Part shown: positions 7,775 through 17,201 of the stretch, in pieces
Layout: each line of letters starts with the position of its first letter
Numbering within the stretch: position 1 is the first letter of the stretch
From: Micromonospora cremea
GTDB lineage: Bacteria; Actinomycetota; Actinomycetes; Mycobacteriales; Micromonosporaceae
Length of the DNA: 64,000 bases
Assembly: GCF_900143515.1 (NCBI RefSeq)
Contig: NZ_FSQT01000001.1
Coordinates: forward strand, 2,604,001 to 2,668,000
Reading direction: 5' to 3'
Translations under genes and position numbers: made by a program
The notes under the pieces: model-generated
Databases searched by the model: none
The model's input: the letters and a program-made list of their open reading frames with translations, nothing else
What the model was told of the DNA's origin: nothing

Positions 7775-10645
7775 GTGAAACCTCCCGTCCCCCACCGCCG
7801 TTGGGTCCTGGCCGCCGCCACCGCTCTGACCCTGGTCGCCGGCGGCCTCGTCATGTCCGTCACCCGCCCCGCGGAGGCCGCGCCCGTCGGCGCCGGCAGC
7901 TACACCACCACCCCGGTCGGCCCGCTCCCCACCGGCTGCGACTCGATGTCGAACAACCCCCGGCAGTTCGCCACCGCCAACGCGCCAGCCGGTGCGGTGC
8001 CCACCAACGACTGGTGGTCCTCGCTGCTCTGGAAGCGCACCGACTGCGCCTTCAGCGAGCCCCTGCACGCCCACCCGCTCTCGTACGACACCTTCACCGA
8101 CGGCCTCGGCTTCTCCGCCAACTCCACGCCCGCCATCAGCGGCACCTCGACCGGGGTCGGCGAGTACCACTACCCGTACGTCCAGGACATCCGGGTCGGC
8201 GTGGCCGGGCTCGACGCGCCCCAGGTCAAGGTCGACGGCTGGACCGACTGGACGGTCAGCCCGCACTGGAGCGACGCAGCGCGGACGATGCGTGCCACCA
8301 TCGGCCACGGCCTGCCCTTCGCGTACTTCCAGACCACCGGTGGGGACGCGGTGATTAGCGCGACGGGCACCGCCGACGTCTGGTCCAACAGCGGCGCCAC
8401 GGTGGGCTTCCGGGTCAACGGCCACGACTACGTCGGGTACGCCCCCAGCGGCGCCACCTGGACCGTCAGCGGCGGCCGGATCTCCTCCACCCTGGCCGGT
8501 CGGGGCTACCTCTCCGTCGCCCTCCTGCCGCCGTCGACGAGCGCGGCCGAGCGCGCCGACCTGGCCACCACCTACGGCCGGTACGCGCACGCCCACGTCA
8601 CCGGCACCACCGTCTCGTACGCCTACAACCCGCCGACCAGCGCGCTGACCACCACGTACGCGTTCACCACGACCGCCCGGGAAGGGACTGCCACGCAGAC
8701 GGTGGTCAGCCTCTACCCGCACCAGTGGAAGTCGCTGACCGGCTCCACGCCGATCACTCCGACCTACCCGTCGGCGCGCGGCCGGATGAAGGTGCTCACC
8801 GGCGTCAACCAGTTCCGCACCGCCATGAAGTTCCAGGGCGTCCTGCCGGAACTGCCGGCCGTCGGCGACGGCAGCGGCGCCGACCTGTCGACGCTCTCCA
8901 ACCACCTGGCCGCCGCCCGAGCGAACCCGATGGACCAGCGCGGCGGCGACACGTACTGGACGGGCAAGGGGCTCGGCCGGGCCGCCCGGCTCGCCGAGGT
9001 GGCCGACCTGGTCAACGACACCGCGACGCGGGACAGCGCGCTGAACGCGATCCGCAGCACGCTCACCGACTGGTTCACCGCGTCCAGCGGCAAGACCTCG
9101 AAGGTCTTCTACTACGACGGCAACTGGGGCACGCTGATCGGCTACCCGGCGTCGTACGGCTCCGACCAGGAACTCAACGACCACCACTTCCACTACGGCT
9201 ACTACATCGCCGCCGCCGCGACGCTGGCCAAGTTCGACCCGGCATGGGCCGCCAAGACCCGCTACGGCGGCATGGTGGACCTGCTGATCCGGGACGCCAA
9301 CAACTACCGCCGCGACGACACCCGCATTCCCTACCTGCGCGACTTCGACATCTACGCCGGCCACGACTGGGCGTCCGGGCACGGCTCGTTCGGCTCGGGC
9401 AACAACCAGGAGTCGTCGTCGGAGGGGATGAACTTCGCCAACGCCCTGATCCAGTGGGGGCAGGTGACCGGCGACACCGCCGTCCGCGACGCCGGCATCT
9501 TCCTCTACACCACCCAGGCCGCGGCCATCCAGGAGTACTGGTTCGACGTCAGCGACCAGAACTTCCCCGCCGCCTTCGGGCACTCGACGGTCGGCATGGT
9601 CTGGGGTGACGGCGGCGCGTACGCCACCTGGTTCAGCGGCGAGCCGGAGATGATCCAGGGCATCAACCTGCTGCCGGTCACCGGCGGACACCTCTACCTG
9701 GGCAACAACCCGGCGTACGTACGGACCAACTACGCCGAACTGGTGCGCAACAACGGTGGGCCGCCGACGGTGTGGCAGGACATCCTCTGGCAGTTCCAGG
9801 CCCTCGGCGACGGCGACGCGGCGCTGGCGAACCTCCGCGCGAACCCCAACTACACCGTCGAGGAGGGAGAGAGCCGGGCACACACCTTCCACTGGATCCG
9901 CAACCTCGCGGCGCTGGGCACCGTCGACACGACGGTGACCGCCAACCACCCGCTGTCGGCGGTGTTCTCGCGCAACGGGGCGCGCACGTACGTGGCGTCG
10001 AACCCGACCGCGACGGCGATCACGGTGACGTTCTCCAACGGCACGACGCTCGCCGTGCCGGCCGGACGCACGGCCACCACCGGGGCGTACACCTGGAGCG
10101 GCGGCAACGCGTCGGGCGGCGTACCCCCGGTGACCCCACCGCCCACCGACCCGCCGCCCACCGACCCACCGCCCCCGTCGGGCTCGCCGACGCGGTACCT
10201 GCTGGCCGGTGGCGGGCTGGGCACCGCCGGCGGCGCGGCCACGACCACGGTCGCGGCGGCCAACGGCAACCACGACGGCACGCCGACCAACGCGCAGGTC
10301 TTCACGGCGACCGGCCTCAACCTCGCCTACTCCGGCGGGCAGACCACCTTCGACCTGTTCGTGGACGCCGGCACCGCGGTCGGTAACGGCGTGCAGGTGC
10401 GGATCTCCTACGACCTGACGGGCAACGGCAGCTGGGAGCGGGTGGAGACGTCGCGGTACTTCGCCACCGACCCGGTCCCCGGCTACGAGCACTACACCCA
10501 GAGCACCGGCCTGGCCTCGGCCACCGGCACGTTGGGCGCGCTGAGCAACGGCACGGTCCGGGTGGAGGTCTGGTCGGCGATCGGCAACAACCCGAGCACG
10601 GTGGGCATCGGCAACCAGTCGGTGCTCCGGCTGCCGTACTCCTGA
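7775..10645 (+). CDS. Secreted endo-beta-1,3-glucanase, GH81, with C-terminal binding domain
   Basis: The product is 956 residues and hydrolyses internal beta-1,3 linkages of laminarin or fungal cell-wall glucan outside the cell. The start is the GTG at 7775, preceded by GGAGG. It gives a signal peptide (RR followed by a hydrophobic core, cleavage near AEAAP, about residue 35). The GH81 catalytic region includes GSDQELNDHHFHYGYY, YLRDFDIYAGHDW and GNNQESSSEGMNF (E546/E550, the family's acidic cluster). A proline/threonine linker lies at about 784-806. A final beta-rich domain (about 807-956) is probably a carbohydrate-binding module, CBM56-like. Regulation is probably through the palindrome at 7680-7703. 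A strong hairpin terminator follows. Confidence 0.93.
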   Translation: MKPPVPHRRWVLAAATALTLVAGGLVMSVTRPAEAAPVGAGSYTTTPVGPLPTGCDSMSNNPRQFATANAPAGAVPTNDWWSSLLWKRTDCAFSEPLHAHPLSYDTFTDGLGFSANSTPAISGTSTGVGEYHYPYVQDIRVGVAGLDAPQVKVDGWTDWTVSPHWSDAARTMRATIGHGLPFAYFQTTGGDAVISATGTADVWSNSGATVGFRVNGHDYVGYAPSGATWTVSGGRISSTLAGRGYLSVALLPPSTSAAERADLATTYGRYAHAHVTGTTVSYAYNPPTSALTTTYAFTTTAREGTATQTVVSLYPHQWKSLTGSTPITPTYPSARGRMKVLTGVNQFRTAMKFQGVLPELPAVGDGSGADLSTLSNHLAAARANPMDQRGGDTYWTGKGLGRAARLAEVADLVNDTATRDSALNAIRSTLTDWFTASSGKTSKVFYYDGNWGTLIGYPASYGSDQELNDHHFHYGYYIAAAATLAKFDPAWAAKTRYGGMVDLLIRDANNYRRDDTRIPYLRDFDIYAGHDWASGHGSFGSGNNQESSSEGMNFANALIQWGQVTGDTAVRDAGIFLYTTQAAAIQEYWFDVSDQNFPAAFGHSTVGMVWGDGGAYATWFSGEPEMIQGINLLPVTGGHLYLGNNPAYVRTNYAELVRNNGGPPTVWQDILWQFQALGDGDAALANLRANPNYTVEEGESRAHTFHWIRNLAALGTVDTTVTANHPLSAVFSRNGARTYVASNPTATAITVTFSNGTTLAVPAGRTATTGAYTWSGGNASGGVPPVTPPPTDPPPTDPPPPSGSPTRYLLAGGGLGTAGGAATTTVAAANGNHDGTPTNAQVFTATGLNLAYSGGQTTFDLFVDAGTAVGNGVQVRISYDLTGNGSWERVETSRYFATDPVPGYEHYTQSTGLASATGTLGALSNGTVRVEVWSAIGNNPSTVGIGNQSVLRLPYS

Positions 10646-10656
10646 TCGATCCACCC

Positions 10657-10692
10657 GCGCCGCCGCCGGTTCGGTAGGGCCGGCGGCGGCGC
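10657..10692. terminator. Bidirectional hairpin terminator
   Basis: A 13-bp perfect GC stem (10657-10669 paired with 10680-10692) with a 10-nt loop lies exactly between the stops of two convergent genes. There is no U-tract, as usual for actinomycete terminators. Confidence 0.8.
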
Positions 10693-10708
10693 GGCGCACG
10701 CCCCATCC

Positions 10709-11800
10709 TCATCGGGGGGACGGGGCGACCTCCACCCGATGGCTCTCGTTGTCGGAGAGGAACGACGCCAGCGCCCGCCCCTGCTCGGCGACGGCGGCGC
10801 GGTCGGCTCGGGACAATCGGCGCAGCGGATTGACGGTCACCGTGCCGCCCGCGACGCTCCAGGTCGCGGCGACCCGACCGTCGACCAGGACCGCGCGCTC
10901 GCCGGCGACCGACAGGCCGCGGTGGGCGTCGTCGACGATCCGGCTCCGGTCGTGGTAGCCAAGTATCGCGTTGTCGAAAGCAGGCAGGAACCGCACCGGG
11001 GCGGGTGTGTCGGCGTCGGGGCGCGGCGCGTCGGGCAGGTCCAGCAGCTCGCGCCCACGCTCGTCGCGGAACGTGACCAACTCCCCGCGCATCGCGGTCA
11101 CCGCGGCCGGCAGTCCGGCGAGGCCGCACCAGGCGCGCAGGTCGGCCGTCGCCGCGGGACCGAACGCTGCCAGGTAGCGGCGTACCAGCGCCCGGCCGAC
11201 CGGGTCCGCCCCATCGGGTGCCGGAGGGTCGATCTCCCGACCGAGCCAGGAGGAGAGCAGGGCGTAGCGGGCACCGGCCCTCGTGCGCCACACCCCACGC
11301 GGCGGCAGTTGCACCATCGGGATCAGCGCGGCGACCAGCATCTCGCCGATCGGCCTCGGCCCCGGCACCGGCCAACGCTCGGTGAGGGCCCGCGCGAGTT
11401 CGGTCATCGTGCGCGGCTCGTCGTCCGCCATCACCGACAGCCCCGCCGCCCCCAGCTCGTCGAGGTCCACCCCGTCAAGCTCGCGGCGGTAGGTCCCGAG
11501 CACCCGTTGGCGCAGCATGGCATCGTGCCGCGCACGCCAGGCCAGAGCGTCGTCGGCGGCCAGCAGGTGGACGGTGCGACGCATGAGGTGTGTCCGCACC
11601 ACGCTTCGCCGGGTCAGCAGGTCCGAGAGCACCGCCGGGTCGAACGCACGCAGCCTCGACCAGAGCCCGACGAACGGCTCCTGCGCCTGCAGGCCGCCGA
11701 GGTGCGCGACGGCGTCGAGGACCGGCAGGTCGGCGCGATCGAGCAGCAACTGTCGGGCGAGCGTCGCGCGGTTGAGCGCGCGGGTGTCGAGAACCGTCAT
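10709..11800 (-). CDS. Winged-helix protein of the AlkZ/YcaQ (HTH_42) family, probable DNA glycosylase
   Basis: The product is 363 residues from the ATG at 11800; an upstream in-frame start would add 15. The protein belongs to PF06224 (HTH_42), whose characterised members AlkZ and YcaQ are DNA glycosylases that unhook interstrand crosslinks or excise bulky N7-alkyl purines. The catalytic QxQ motif is present as GLQAQEP with Q38 and Q40, almost the positions reported for Streptomyces AlkZ. Tandem winged-helix segments and a C-terminal beta domain (DGRVAATWSVAGGTVTVNPL) follow. It is divergent from a WYL regulator. The substrate lesion is unknown and no crosslinker biosynthesis genes are visible. 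Confidence 0.8.
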   Translation of the reverse strand: MTVLDTRALNRATLARQLLLDRADLPVLDAVAHLGGLQAQEPFVGLWSRLRAFDPAVLSDLLTRRSVVRTHLMRRTVHLLAADDALAWRARHDAMLRQRVLGTYRRELDGVDLDELGAAGLSVMADDEPRTMTELARALTERWPVPGPRPIGEMLVAALIPMVQLPPRGVWRTRAGARYALLSSWLGREIDPPAPDGADPVGRALVRRYLAAFGPAATADLRAWCGLAGLPAAVTAMRGELVTFRDERGRELLDLPDAPRPDADTPAPVRFLPAFDNAILGYHDRSRIVDDAHRGLSVAGERAVLVDGRVAATWSVAGGTVTVNPLRRLSRADRAAVAEQGRALASFLSDNESHRVEVAPSPR

Positions 11801-11900
11801 CGGGTGCAGGGGTCCTTGCGGTCGTTCGGGTGCTGGCAGAAGCAACGGTCGCAGGTGAAGCGGTCAGGATCTGGCCGCTACTCGTGGCAATATCGGGTTC

Positions 11901-12893
11901 GTGCTGAAGACCTCAGCGCGGCTGCTGTCGTTGCTCTCGCTGCTCCAAGCGCGCCGGGACTGGCCGGGGGCACTGCTGGCCGAACGGCTGGACATCAGCC
12001 CGCGCACCATTCGCCGGGACGTCGACCGCCTACGTGAGCTCGGCTATCCCATCCTGGCCACCAAGGGCCCCGACGGTGGGTACCGGCTCGACGCGGGTAC
12101 GGAACTGCCGCCGCTGCTGTTCGACGACGAGCAGGCCGTCGCCCTCGCCGTCGCACTCCAGATCGCCACCACCGCCGGTGCCGGCATCGAGGAGGCCGCG
12201 GCGCGCGCGCTGCACACCGTCCGGCAGGTCATGCCCGCGCGGCTGCGCCGCCGCATCGACACCGTGGTGGTCACCGCCGTCGAGCGGCCCGCGACCCGAT
12301 CGAGCCCACAGGCCGACAGTGGCGTGCTCCTGGCGCTCAGCGCCGCCGTCCACGCCCGCGAGGTGCTGCGCTTCGACTACGACCCCGCATACACACCGGC
12401 GGCCGCCAACGATCAGGCCGACACTGCGCCGCGTCGGGTGCAGCCCCACCACGTCGTCACCTGGGGCGGGCGCTGGTACCTCGTCGCCTGGGACCTCGAC
12501 CGCGACGACTGGCGCACCTTCCGCGTTGACCGGATCAGGCCCCGCACCCCCACCGGGCCCCGCTTCACCCCGCGTCAACTACCCGCAGGGGACGTGGCCG
12601 CCTTCGTGGTCAGCAGGTTCCAGGGCCCCGAAGGCTGGCCCTGCCAGGGCGAGGTGATCCTCGGCCTCCCCGCCGAGGTCGCGGCCCGCTACACCAGCGA
12701 CGGACTCGTCGAGGCCCTCGGGCAGGACCGCTGCCGGCTCGTCGCGGGCTCCTGGTCATGGCCCGGCCTGGCCGCCGCCATCGGTAGGTTCGACGCCGAC
12801 ATCGAGGTCGTCGGGCCGGCCGAGCTCCGAGACGCCTTCGCGCGCCTGGCCCGCCGCTACGCCGACGCCGCGGCCGGCGGACCCGCCACCTGA
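11901..12893 (+). CDS. YafY-type HTH/WYL-domain transcriptional regulator
   Basis: The product is 330 residues from a GTG. An HTH_11/DeoR-like winged helix is at about residues 5-60 (ERLDISPRTIRRDVDRLREL). The WYL domain (about 145-225) contains the eponymous RWYLVAWD segment and ends at FRVDRI. A C-terminal WCX-like extension follows. WYL domains bind nucleic acid or nucleotides, and such regulators often control DNA-damage or phage-defence genes. The gene starts about 100 bp from the divergent AlkZ-like gene, so control of that repair enzyme is a reasonable inference. The DinB gene follows on the same strand after 70 bp. Confidence 0.88.
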   Translation: MLKTSARLLSLLSLLQARRDWPGALLAERLDISPRTIRRDVDRLRELGYPILATKGPDGGYRLDAGTELPPLLFDDEQAVALAVALQIATTAGAGIEEAAARALHTVRQVMPARLRRRIDTVVVTAVERPATRSSPQADSGVLLALSAAVHAREVLRFDYDPAYTPAAANDQADTAPRRVQPHHVVTWGGRWYLVAWDLDRDDWRTFRVDRIRPRTPTGPRFTPRQLPAGDVAAFVVSRFQGPEGWPCQGEVILGLPAEVAARYTSDGLVEALGQDRCRLVAGSWSWPGLAAAIGRFDADIEVVGPAELRDAFARLARRYADAAAGGPAT

Positions 12894-12963
12894 CGTCCAG
12901 TGGTCCCGACGAACCGGTAACCCATTTGCGCCCGCCACGGCTCGTCATGAAGGGTCGGGAACC

Positions 12964-13503
12964 ATGAGCGACATGTGGGTGGACCCCGCCGACGATCCAC
13001 GAACCTACGGCAACCCGAAGGGCGAGAAGGCGACGCTGCGGGAGTACCTCTTCAACTACCGGCTGACCCTGGACATGAAGTGCGCCGGTCTCGACGCCGA
13101 GCAGCTCGCCCGCCGCTCCGTGCCGCCGAGCACCATGAGCCTGCTCGGCCTCGTCCGGCACCTGGCGAAGGTGGAGAACCAGTGGTTCCAGCGGGTGCTG
13201 CGGGGCAGGACCGACGGGCCGCGCCTGTTCAGCAGCGACGACGACCGGGACGCGGACTTCAACGACGCGGTCGCGGACCCCGCCGTCGTCGAGGAGGCGT
13301 TCGCCACGTGGAAGGCGGAGATCGCGGCGGCCGATCAGTGGCTCGACGCGCTCGACGAGGACGACCTCGGGCGGGAGGTGCCGTTCGACGATGGCACGGT
13401 CAGCGTCCGCGACGTCCTCGTTCACATGATCGAGGAGTACGCCCGGCACGCTGGCCACGCCGACCTGCTGCGCGAGTGCGTCGACGGCCGCACCGGCCAG
13501 TGA
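12964..13503 (+). CDS. DinB family protein (DUF664)
   Basis: The product is 179 residues, a normal length for the DinB/DUF664 four-helix bundle superfamily. Metal-ligand histidines are visible in LVRHLAKVENQWF (about residue 60) and in HMIEEYARHAGHADLL near the C-terminus. Family members include mycothiol- or bacillithiol-dependent transferases and maleylpyruvate isomerases acting on thiol adducts. No specific activity can be assigned. GGTCGGGAACC precedes the ATG. It is followed by a strong shared terminator with the convergent ABC permease gene. Confidence 0.85.
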   Translation: MSDMWVDPADDPRTYGNPKGEKATLREYLFNYRLTLDMKCAGLDAEQLARRSVPPSTMSLLGLVRHLAKVENQWFQRVLRGRTDGPRLFSSDDDRDADFNDAVADPAVVEEAFATWKAEIAAADQWLDALDEDDLGREVPFDDGTVSVRDVLVHMIEEYARHAGHADLLRECVDGRTGQ

Positions 13504-13546
13504 GTTAGGCGGACGACCAGGGCCGCTCGAGTCGCCCGGCTTCCGA

Positions 13547-13581
13547 GTGGGCGGCGGGGGTGTGTCTCCCCCGCCGCCCAC
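13547..13581. terminator. Bidirectional hairpin terminator
   Basis: A 14-bp perfect stem (13547-13560 with 13568-13581) closes a 7-nt loop between the convergent dinB-like and ABC permease genes. Confidence 0.85.
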
Positions 13582-13585
13582 ACGG

Positions 13586-15739
13586 TCACTCGCTGCGTGC
13601 GGTCTCCGGGCCGGTGATCCTTTCCAGCAACGGCAGGGTGGACGCGATGATGCCGAGGCAGGCGGCCAGGCCGACGATCACGATCGCGTAGAACTCGGGG
13701 CCCGGGGCGGTGAGGGTGTAGTCCATCTGTGCCTTGAGGAACAGCTGGGCGGCGACGAGGCCCATGCCGATCGCGACCACGGCGACGGCCAACATCGGTA
13801 CGGCGCTTTCCAGGGCGACCACACGCCGCAGGACCCGCACCGGCGCGCCACTAAGGCGGAGCAGGCTGAACGGGCGCCTGCGTTCGCTCAGACCGCCGAC
13901 CACGCTGACCGCCAGGCTGCAACCGGCGAGGCCGAGGCTGGCGACGATGATGACGTTGGCCAACTGCTGCCAACCACGCAGCTGGTCGGCGAAGGACGAC
14001 TCGAACTCACCGGGAGCGGTCGGTGCCACCCAGAAGTTCGGGTCGGCGAGCGAGAGAACCGTGCGCGATCGTTCCAGCGGGGCCGACGAACCGTCCGTGC
14101 CGACGACGACCGACGCCACCGGCAACCGCTGGAGGTCGTCGAGGGAGACGGGTGCGGCCGGCCAGACCCTGGTGGCGGACGCCGACTCGCGGAACGGGAT
14201 GAAGTTGTGGGCCACCGCCGCCACGGTGGCACCATCGGCGCACCGGCCGTACGCCTCGGGGATGTCGGTGCACGCGATCACGCCAGGCTCGGCCATCCTG
14301 TCCGGGTTCCGGTGAACCACCGTTGCGCTCCGCACGCCCGGGATCGAGCGCAGCTCAGTCAGCAGTGAGTCGGGCACCGAGGGCTGGTCTTCGGAGAAGC
14401 TGGTGGACAGGGTGCCCGCCTCCGTCGAGCCGATCGGGGCCGGGCCACGGTTGGCGACGATCGTGGTGATCACACCGATGGACACACTCGTGACGAAGAG
14501 CGCGAGCATGATGCCGCTGATCGCCCGGAACCCGGCCTTGGGATTGTCGGCGAGGCGTCGCGCCGCGATGAGCGCCGCGGGGCGGCTCGCGCGGCTGGCC
14601 ATGACACGGGCGCCGACCATGGTGAGCCAGGGGCCAGCGAGGATCAGGCCGATCATGATGAGCAGCAGCCCGGGCAGGAACGCCGCGGTCTGGCCGTCAG
14701 AGGTCTGCGGCCTGCGGCCGATGAAGTACGCCAGCTCGGCCACCCCCAGCACGAGTGGGATCAGCCGGTAGGCGCGGGGCGGACGGGGGGTGACCTGCCG
14801 CGTGACGCCGAGCGGAGAGATCCGGACGCGCCGTAGCGAGACCCACGCCGCCAGCGCCGCGCCGGCCGGGACGCCGAGCGCCACCACCAGGGCGTCCACC
14901 GGTCTCAAGAACATGTCGATGGGGAAGAACCGCATGCCGGTGAACGGGATCGCCGCCAGTTGGCCACGGAACGCGAAGAACAGCGCGAAACCGAGGGCCG
15001 TGCCGGCGACGGCCGCGGCGGCCGCCTCGGTCGCCGCGATCACCGAGATCTGTCTGGGCGTCGCGCCGACCAGGCGCATCGCCGCGAACCGTTGCTCCCG
15101 GCGGGCGGCGCTGAGCCGGGTGGCCGTGCCGATGAAGATCAGTACCGGGAACAGCAGCCCACCGGCTATGACACCGAGGATGAGGTCCACGACCGCCTCC
15201 GGCAGTGCGGGGGCGTCGGCGCCGACGCTCGTGACCTGTTTGACGTTCGGCAACGTGGTGGCCTCGTCGACGGTGTGGCCGACGATGACCAGGAGGGCGT
15301 CCGGTGACGGCAGCGCGGCGGGGCCGATCGTGCCGAGGTTCCGCCCGGGGTAGCGGTCGCTGAGCTGAGCGGCGGGGGTCGCCGTCAGCAGCTCGGTGAG
15401 CGCCGGTGAGGCGTAGTACTCCCCCGGTCCCGGTGTCTTCGGGACGCCGACCGGGGTCGGTGAGCCCGGCCCGGCGGCAGCGACGTCGACCCGCACGATT
15501 TCTTCGCCGCGGAAGTAGTCCTCGCGTGTGGACCACCACAGTGGATCCGCGCCGCCTTCCGCCGACGCGCTCGGGTACAGGGACGCGTACCGCGTGAGCT
15601 GCGCGTTCACGGCGTTGAGACCCGCGAGGGTGACCAGCAGCAGCCCGGCACCGACCGCGACGGCGGTGCCGATGATGATGAGGCGGGTGAGCGCCTCCCG
15701 CCCGCCCGCCACGGCGAGGCGGAGCCCAAAGCGGATCAT
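13586..15739 (-). CDS. ABC transporter permease, FtsX/MacB-like
   Basis: The product is 717 residues with an internal duplication typical of eight-to-ten-TM FtsX-like permeases. A first TM at about residues 15-38 is followed by an extracytoplasmic loop, three TMs around 185-310, a central group near 325-430, a second outside domain (about 440-600) and three final TMs. Its ATG overlaps the TGA of the upstream ATPase gene by ATGA, so the two are translationally coupled. The family usually exports lipoproteins, peptides or antibiotics, or relays mechanical signals, rather than importing solutes. The substrate is unknown. Confidence 0.88.
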   Translation of the reverse strand: MIRFGLRLAVAGGREALTRLIIIGTAVAVGAGLLLVTLAGLNAVNAQLTRYASLYPSASAEGGADPLWWSTREDYFRGEEIVRVDVAAAGPGSPTPVGVPKTPGPGEYYASPALTELLTATPAAQLSDRYPGRNLGTIGPAALPSPDALLVIVGHTVDEATTLPNVKQVTSVGADAPALPEAVVDLILGVIAGGLLFPVLIFIGTATRLSAARREQRFAAMRLVGATPRQISVIAATEAAAAAVAGTALGFALFFAFRGQLAAIPFTGMRFFPIDMFLRPVDALVVALGVPAGAALAAWVSLRRVRISPLGVTRQVTPRPPRAYRLIPLVLGVAELAYFIGRRPQTSDGQTAAFLPGLLLIMIGLILAGPWLTMVGARVMASRASRPAALIAARRLADNPKAGFRAISGIMLALFVTSVSIGVITTIVANRGPAPIGSTEAGTLSTSFSEDQPSVPDSLLTELRSIPGVRSATVVHRNPDRMAEPGVIACTDIPEAYGRCADGATVAAVAHNFIPFRESASATRVWPAAPVSLDDLQRLPVASVVVGTDGSSAPLERSRTVLSLADPNFWVAPTAPGEFESSFADQLRGWQQLANVIIVASLGLAGCSLAVSVVGGLSERRRPFSLLRLSGAPVRVLRRVVALESAVPMLAVAVVAIGMGLVAAQLFLKAQMDYTLTAPGPEFYAIVIVGLAACLGIIASTLPLLERITGPETARSE

Positions 15740-16416
15740 GACGCGATCCGGTCCGGCGCGTTCACGCGGCCGTCGCGCACGATGACCTCACGGTCGGCGT
15801 ACGCGGCGACCCGTGGTTCGTGGGTGACCAGGATGACCGTCGTGCCCTGCTCACGGGCCGCGGTGACCAGCAGATCCATGACCTGCTCGCCGGTGAGCGA
15901 GTCGAGCGCACCGGTCGGCTCGTCGGCGAAGAGGACCTCCGGCCCGGCGACCAGACCTCGGGCGAGGGCGACCCGCTGGGCCTGCCCTCCGGAGAGCTCG
16001 CCGGACCGGCGCTGCTCCAGCCCTTCCAGGCCGAGCCGCTCGAACCAGCCGTACGCCTTGCGCAGCGCCTCGGCCCTGCGGGTGCCGTTGAGCAGCAGCG
16101 GCAGGGCCACGTTCTCCGCGGTGGTCAACTCGGGAACGAGCTGACCGAACTGGAAGACGAACCCGAAGCGGTCCCGGCGCAGGCTGCTGCGCCGGGCCTC
16201 AGTCATGGAGTCGACCCGGGCCCCGTCGAACAGGACCTCGCCGGAATCCGGAACCAGGATGCCGGCCAGGCAGTGCAGCAACGTCGACTTACCCGAGCCG
16301 CTGGCCCCCATGATCGCGACGATCTCGCCCTCGTCCACGGCGATGCTGGCGCCCCGGAGCGCGGGTGTCTGGCCGAACGAGAAGACGACGTTCCTCGCTT
16401 CGATCGCGATGGTCAT
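15736..16416 (-). CDS. ABC transporter ATP-binding protein, LolD/MacB-like
   Basis: The product is 226 residues. Walker A is GASGSGKST at residues 37-45, the ABC signature is LSGGQAQR, Walker B is VLFADEPTG and the switch histidine is in VTHE. The start at 16416 is fixed by a four-base ATGA overlap with the stop of the upstream padR gene; a longer in-frame extension would overlap padR by 54 more bases. It energises the FtsX-type permease encoded directly downstream. The tripartite padR-ATPase-permease operon points to a self-regulated exporter or stress-sensing transporter. Confidence 0.93.
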   Translation of the reverse strand: MTIAIEARNVVFSFGQTPALRGASIAVDEGEIVAIMGASGSGKSTLLHCLAGILVPDSGEVLFDGARVDSMTEARRSSLRRDRFGFVFQFGQLVPELTTAENVALPLLLNGTRRAEALRKAYGWFERLGLEGLEQRRSGELSGGQAQRVALARGLVAGPEVLFADEPTGALDSLTGEQVMDLLVTAAREQGTTVILVTHEPRVAAYADREVIVRDGRVNAPDRIAS

Positions 16417-16937
16417 GGCCGTACCGCTTTCTTCAGGGAGTCCAGCCGGGCGCCGGTCATCTCGATCCACCTGAGGTCCGCCTCCAGGTGGTACAGGCCG
16501 TGGTCGGCGAGCAGTGCGTCGACGAGGTTGCCGGTGCGCTTGATCTCGGTGAGCTCACGCATCCGCTGCAGGTGCGCGCTGCGCTGGGTGTCGAGGTATT
16601 CGTCGGCCGGGCGGTCCAGCATCAGCGCGAGCACGACCTTGGCGAAGAGGACGGTCTGCAGGTGCGGTTCCGGCTCGACCGGCTGGGTCAGCCACTGCTC
16701 GACCTCGGTCGCGCCCAGGTCGGTGATGATGTAGCGCTTGCGGTCGGGTCCTTCGCCGGGGCCGACCTCGCTGATCACCACCTTGCCGTCGCGAGCCAGG
16801 CGGCTGAGGGTCGAGTAGACCTGCCCGAACGGCAGCGGCTTACCGCGGCCGAAGTAGGTGTCGTACTCGCGCTTGAGGTCGTACCCGTGGCTGGGCTCGC
16901 GATCGAGCAGGCCGAGGAGGGTGAGGGGAACGCTCAT
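16413..16937 (-). CDS. PadR family transcriptional regulator
   Basis: The product is 174 residues from the ATG at 16937; a GTG at 16952 would add five. The N-terminal PadR winged helix (MSVPLTLLGLLDREPSHGYDL, YSTLSRLARDGKV) is followed by a helical C-terminal dimerisation region. It is the first gene of the operon with the ABC ATPase and FtsX permease, overlapping the ATPase by ATGA. PadR proteins of this arrangement usually repress their own operon and release on binding the exported compound. A dyad suited to this lies at 16957-16977. Confidence 0.9.
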   Translation of the reverse strand: MSVPLTLLGLLDREPSHGYDLKREYDTYFGRGKPLPFGQVYSTLSRLARDGKVVISEVGPGEGPDRKRYIITDLGATEVEQWLTQPVEPEPHLQTVLFAKVVLALMLDRPADEYLDTQRSAHLQRMRELTEIKRTGNLVDALLADHGLYHLEADLRWIEMTGARLDSLKKAVRP

Positions 16938-16956
16938 GCCAGCACCATACACCGGA

Positions 16957-16977
16957 GGTATACACCGCGTATATACC
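16957..16977. promoter_or_regulatory. Dyad upstream of padR operon, candidate PadR operator
   Basis: GGTATA (16957-16962) and TATACC (16972-16977) form an inverted repeat with a 9-bp spacer that is itself partly symmetric. The site is unusually AT-rich for this DNA and lies 20 bp upstream of the padR start, where promoter and operator are expected. Confidence 0.6.
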
Positions 16978-17201
16978 CTCGGTTTCTACGTCCGCCGAGG
17001 ATTGAAACGGGCCTTGTCGGCGGCGGGGTCGCCCAGGCGACGACGACGAAGGCCTCCGGTCATGGAGCCAAGGTCCAGAGACCGCGCCACCACCAGGAGG
17101 CCTTCATCACGGCCGTGGTCCTTACTGCACTCCGGGAGGACCAGGTCCCTCTCGACGCCGGGCCCGTTCTCCGCCATCGCATCCGACCGGGCTGCCGGAC
17201 G

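Noticed and set aside
7622..10699. 1,000-codon open frame antisense to the GH81 gene
   Set aside because: Same high-GC shadow effect; the sense strand has a signal peptide, catalytic domain and linker in order.
16986..17177. 63-codon leftward frame between padR and the PEP-mutase-family gene
   Set aside because: It has no recognisable family or ribosome site; it could be a decayed remnant but cannot be supported.
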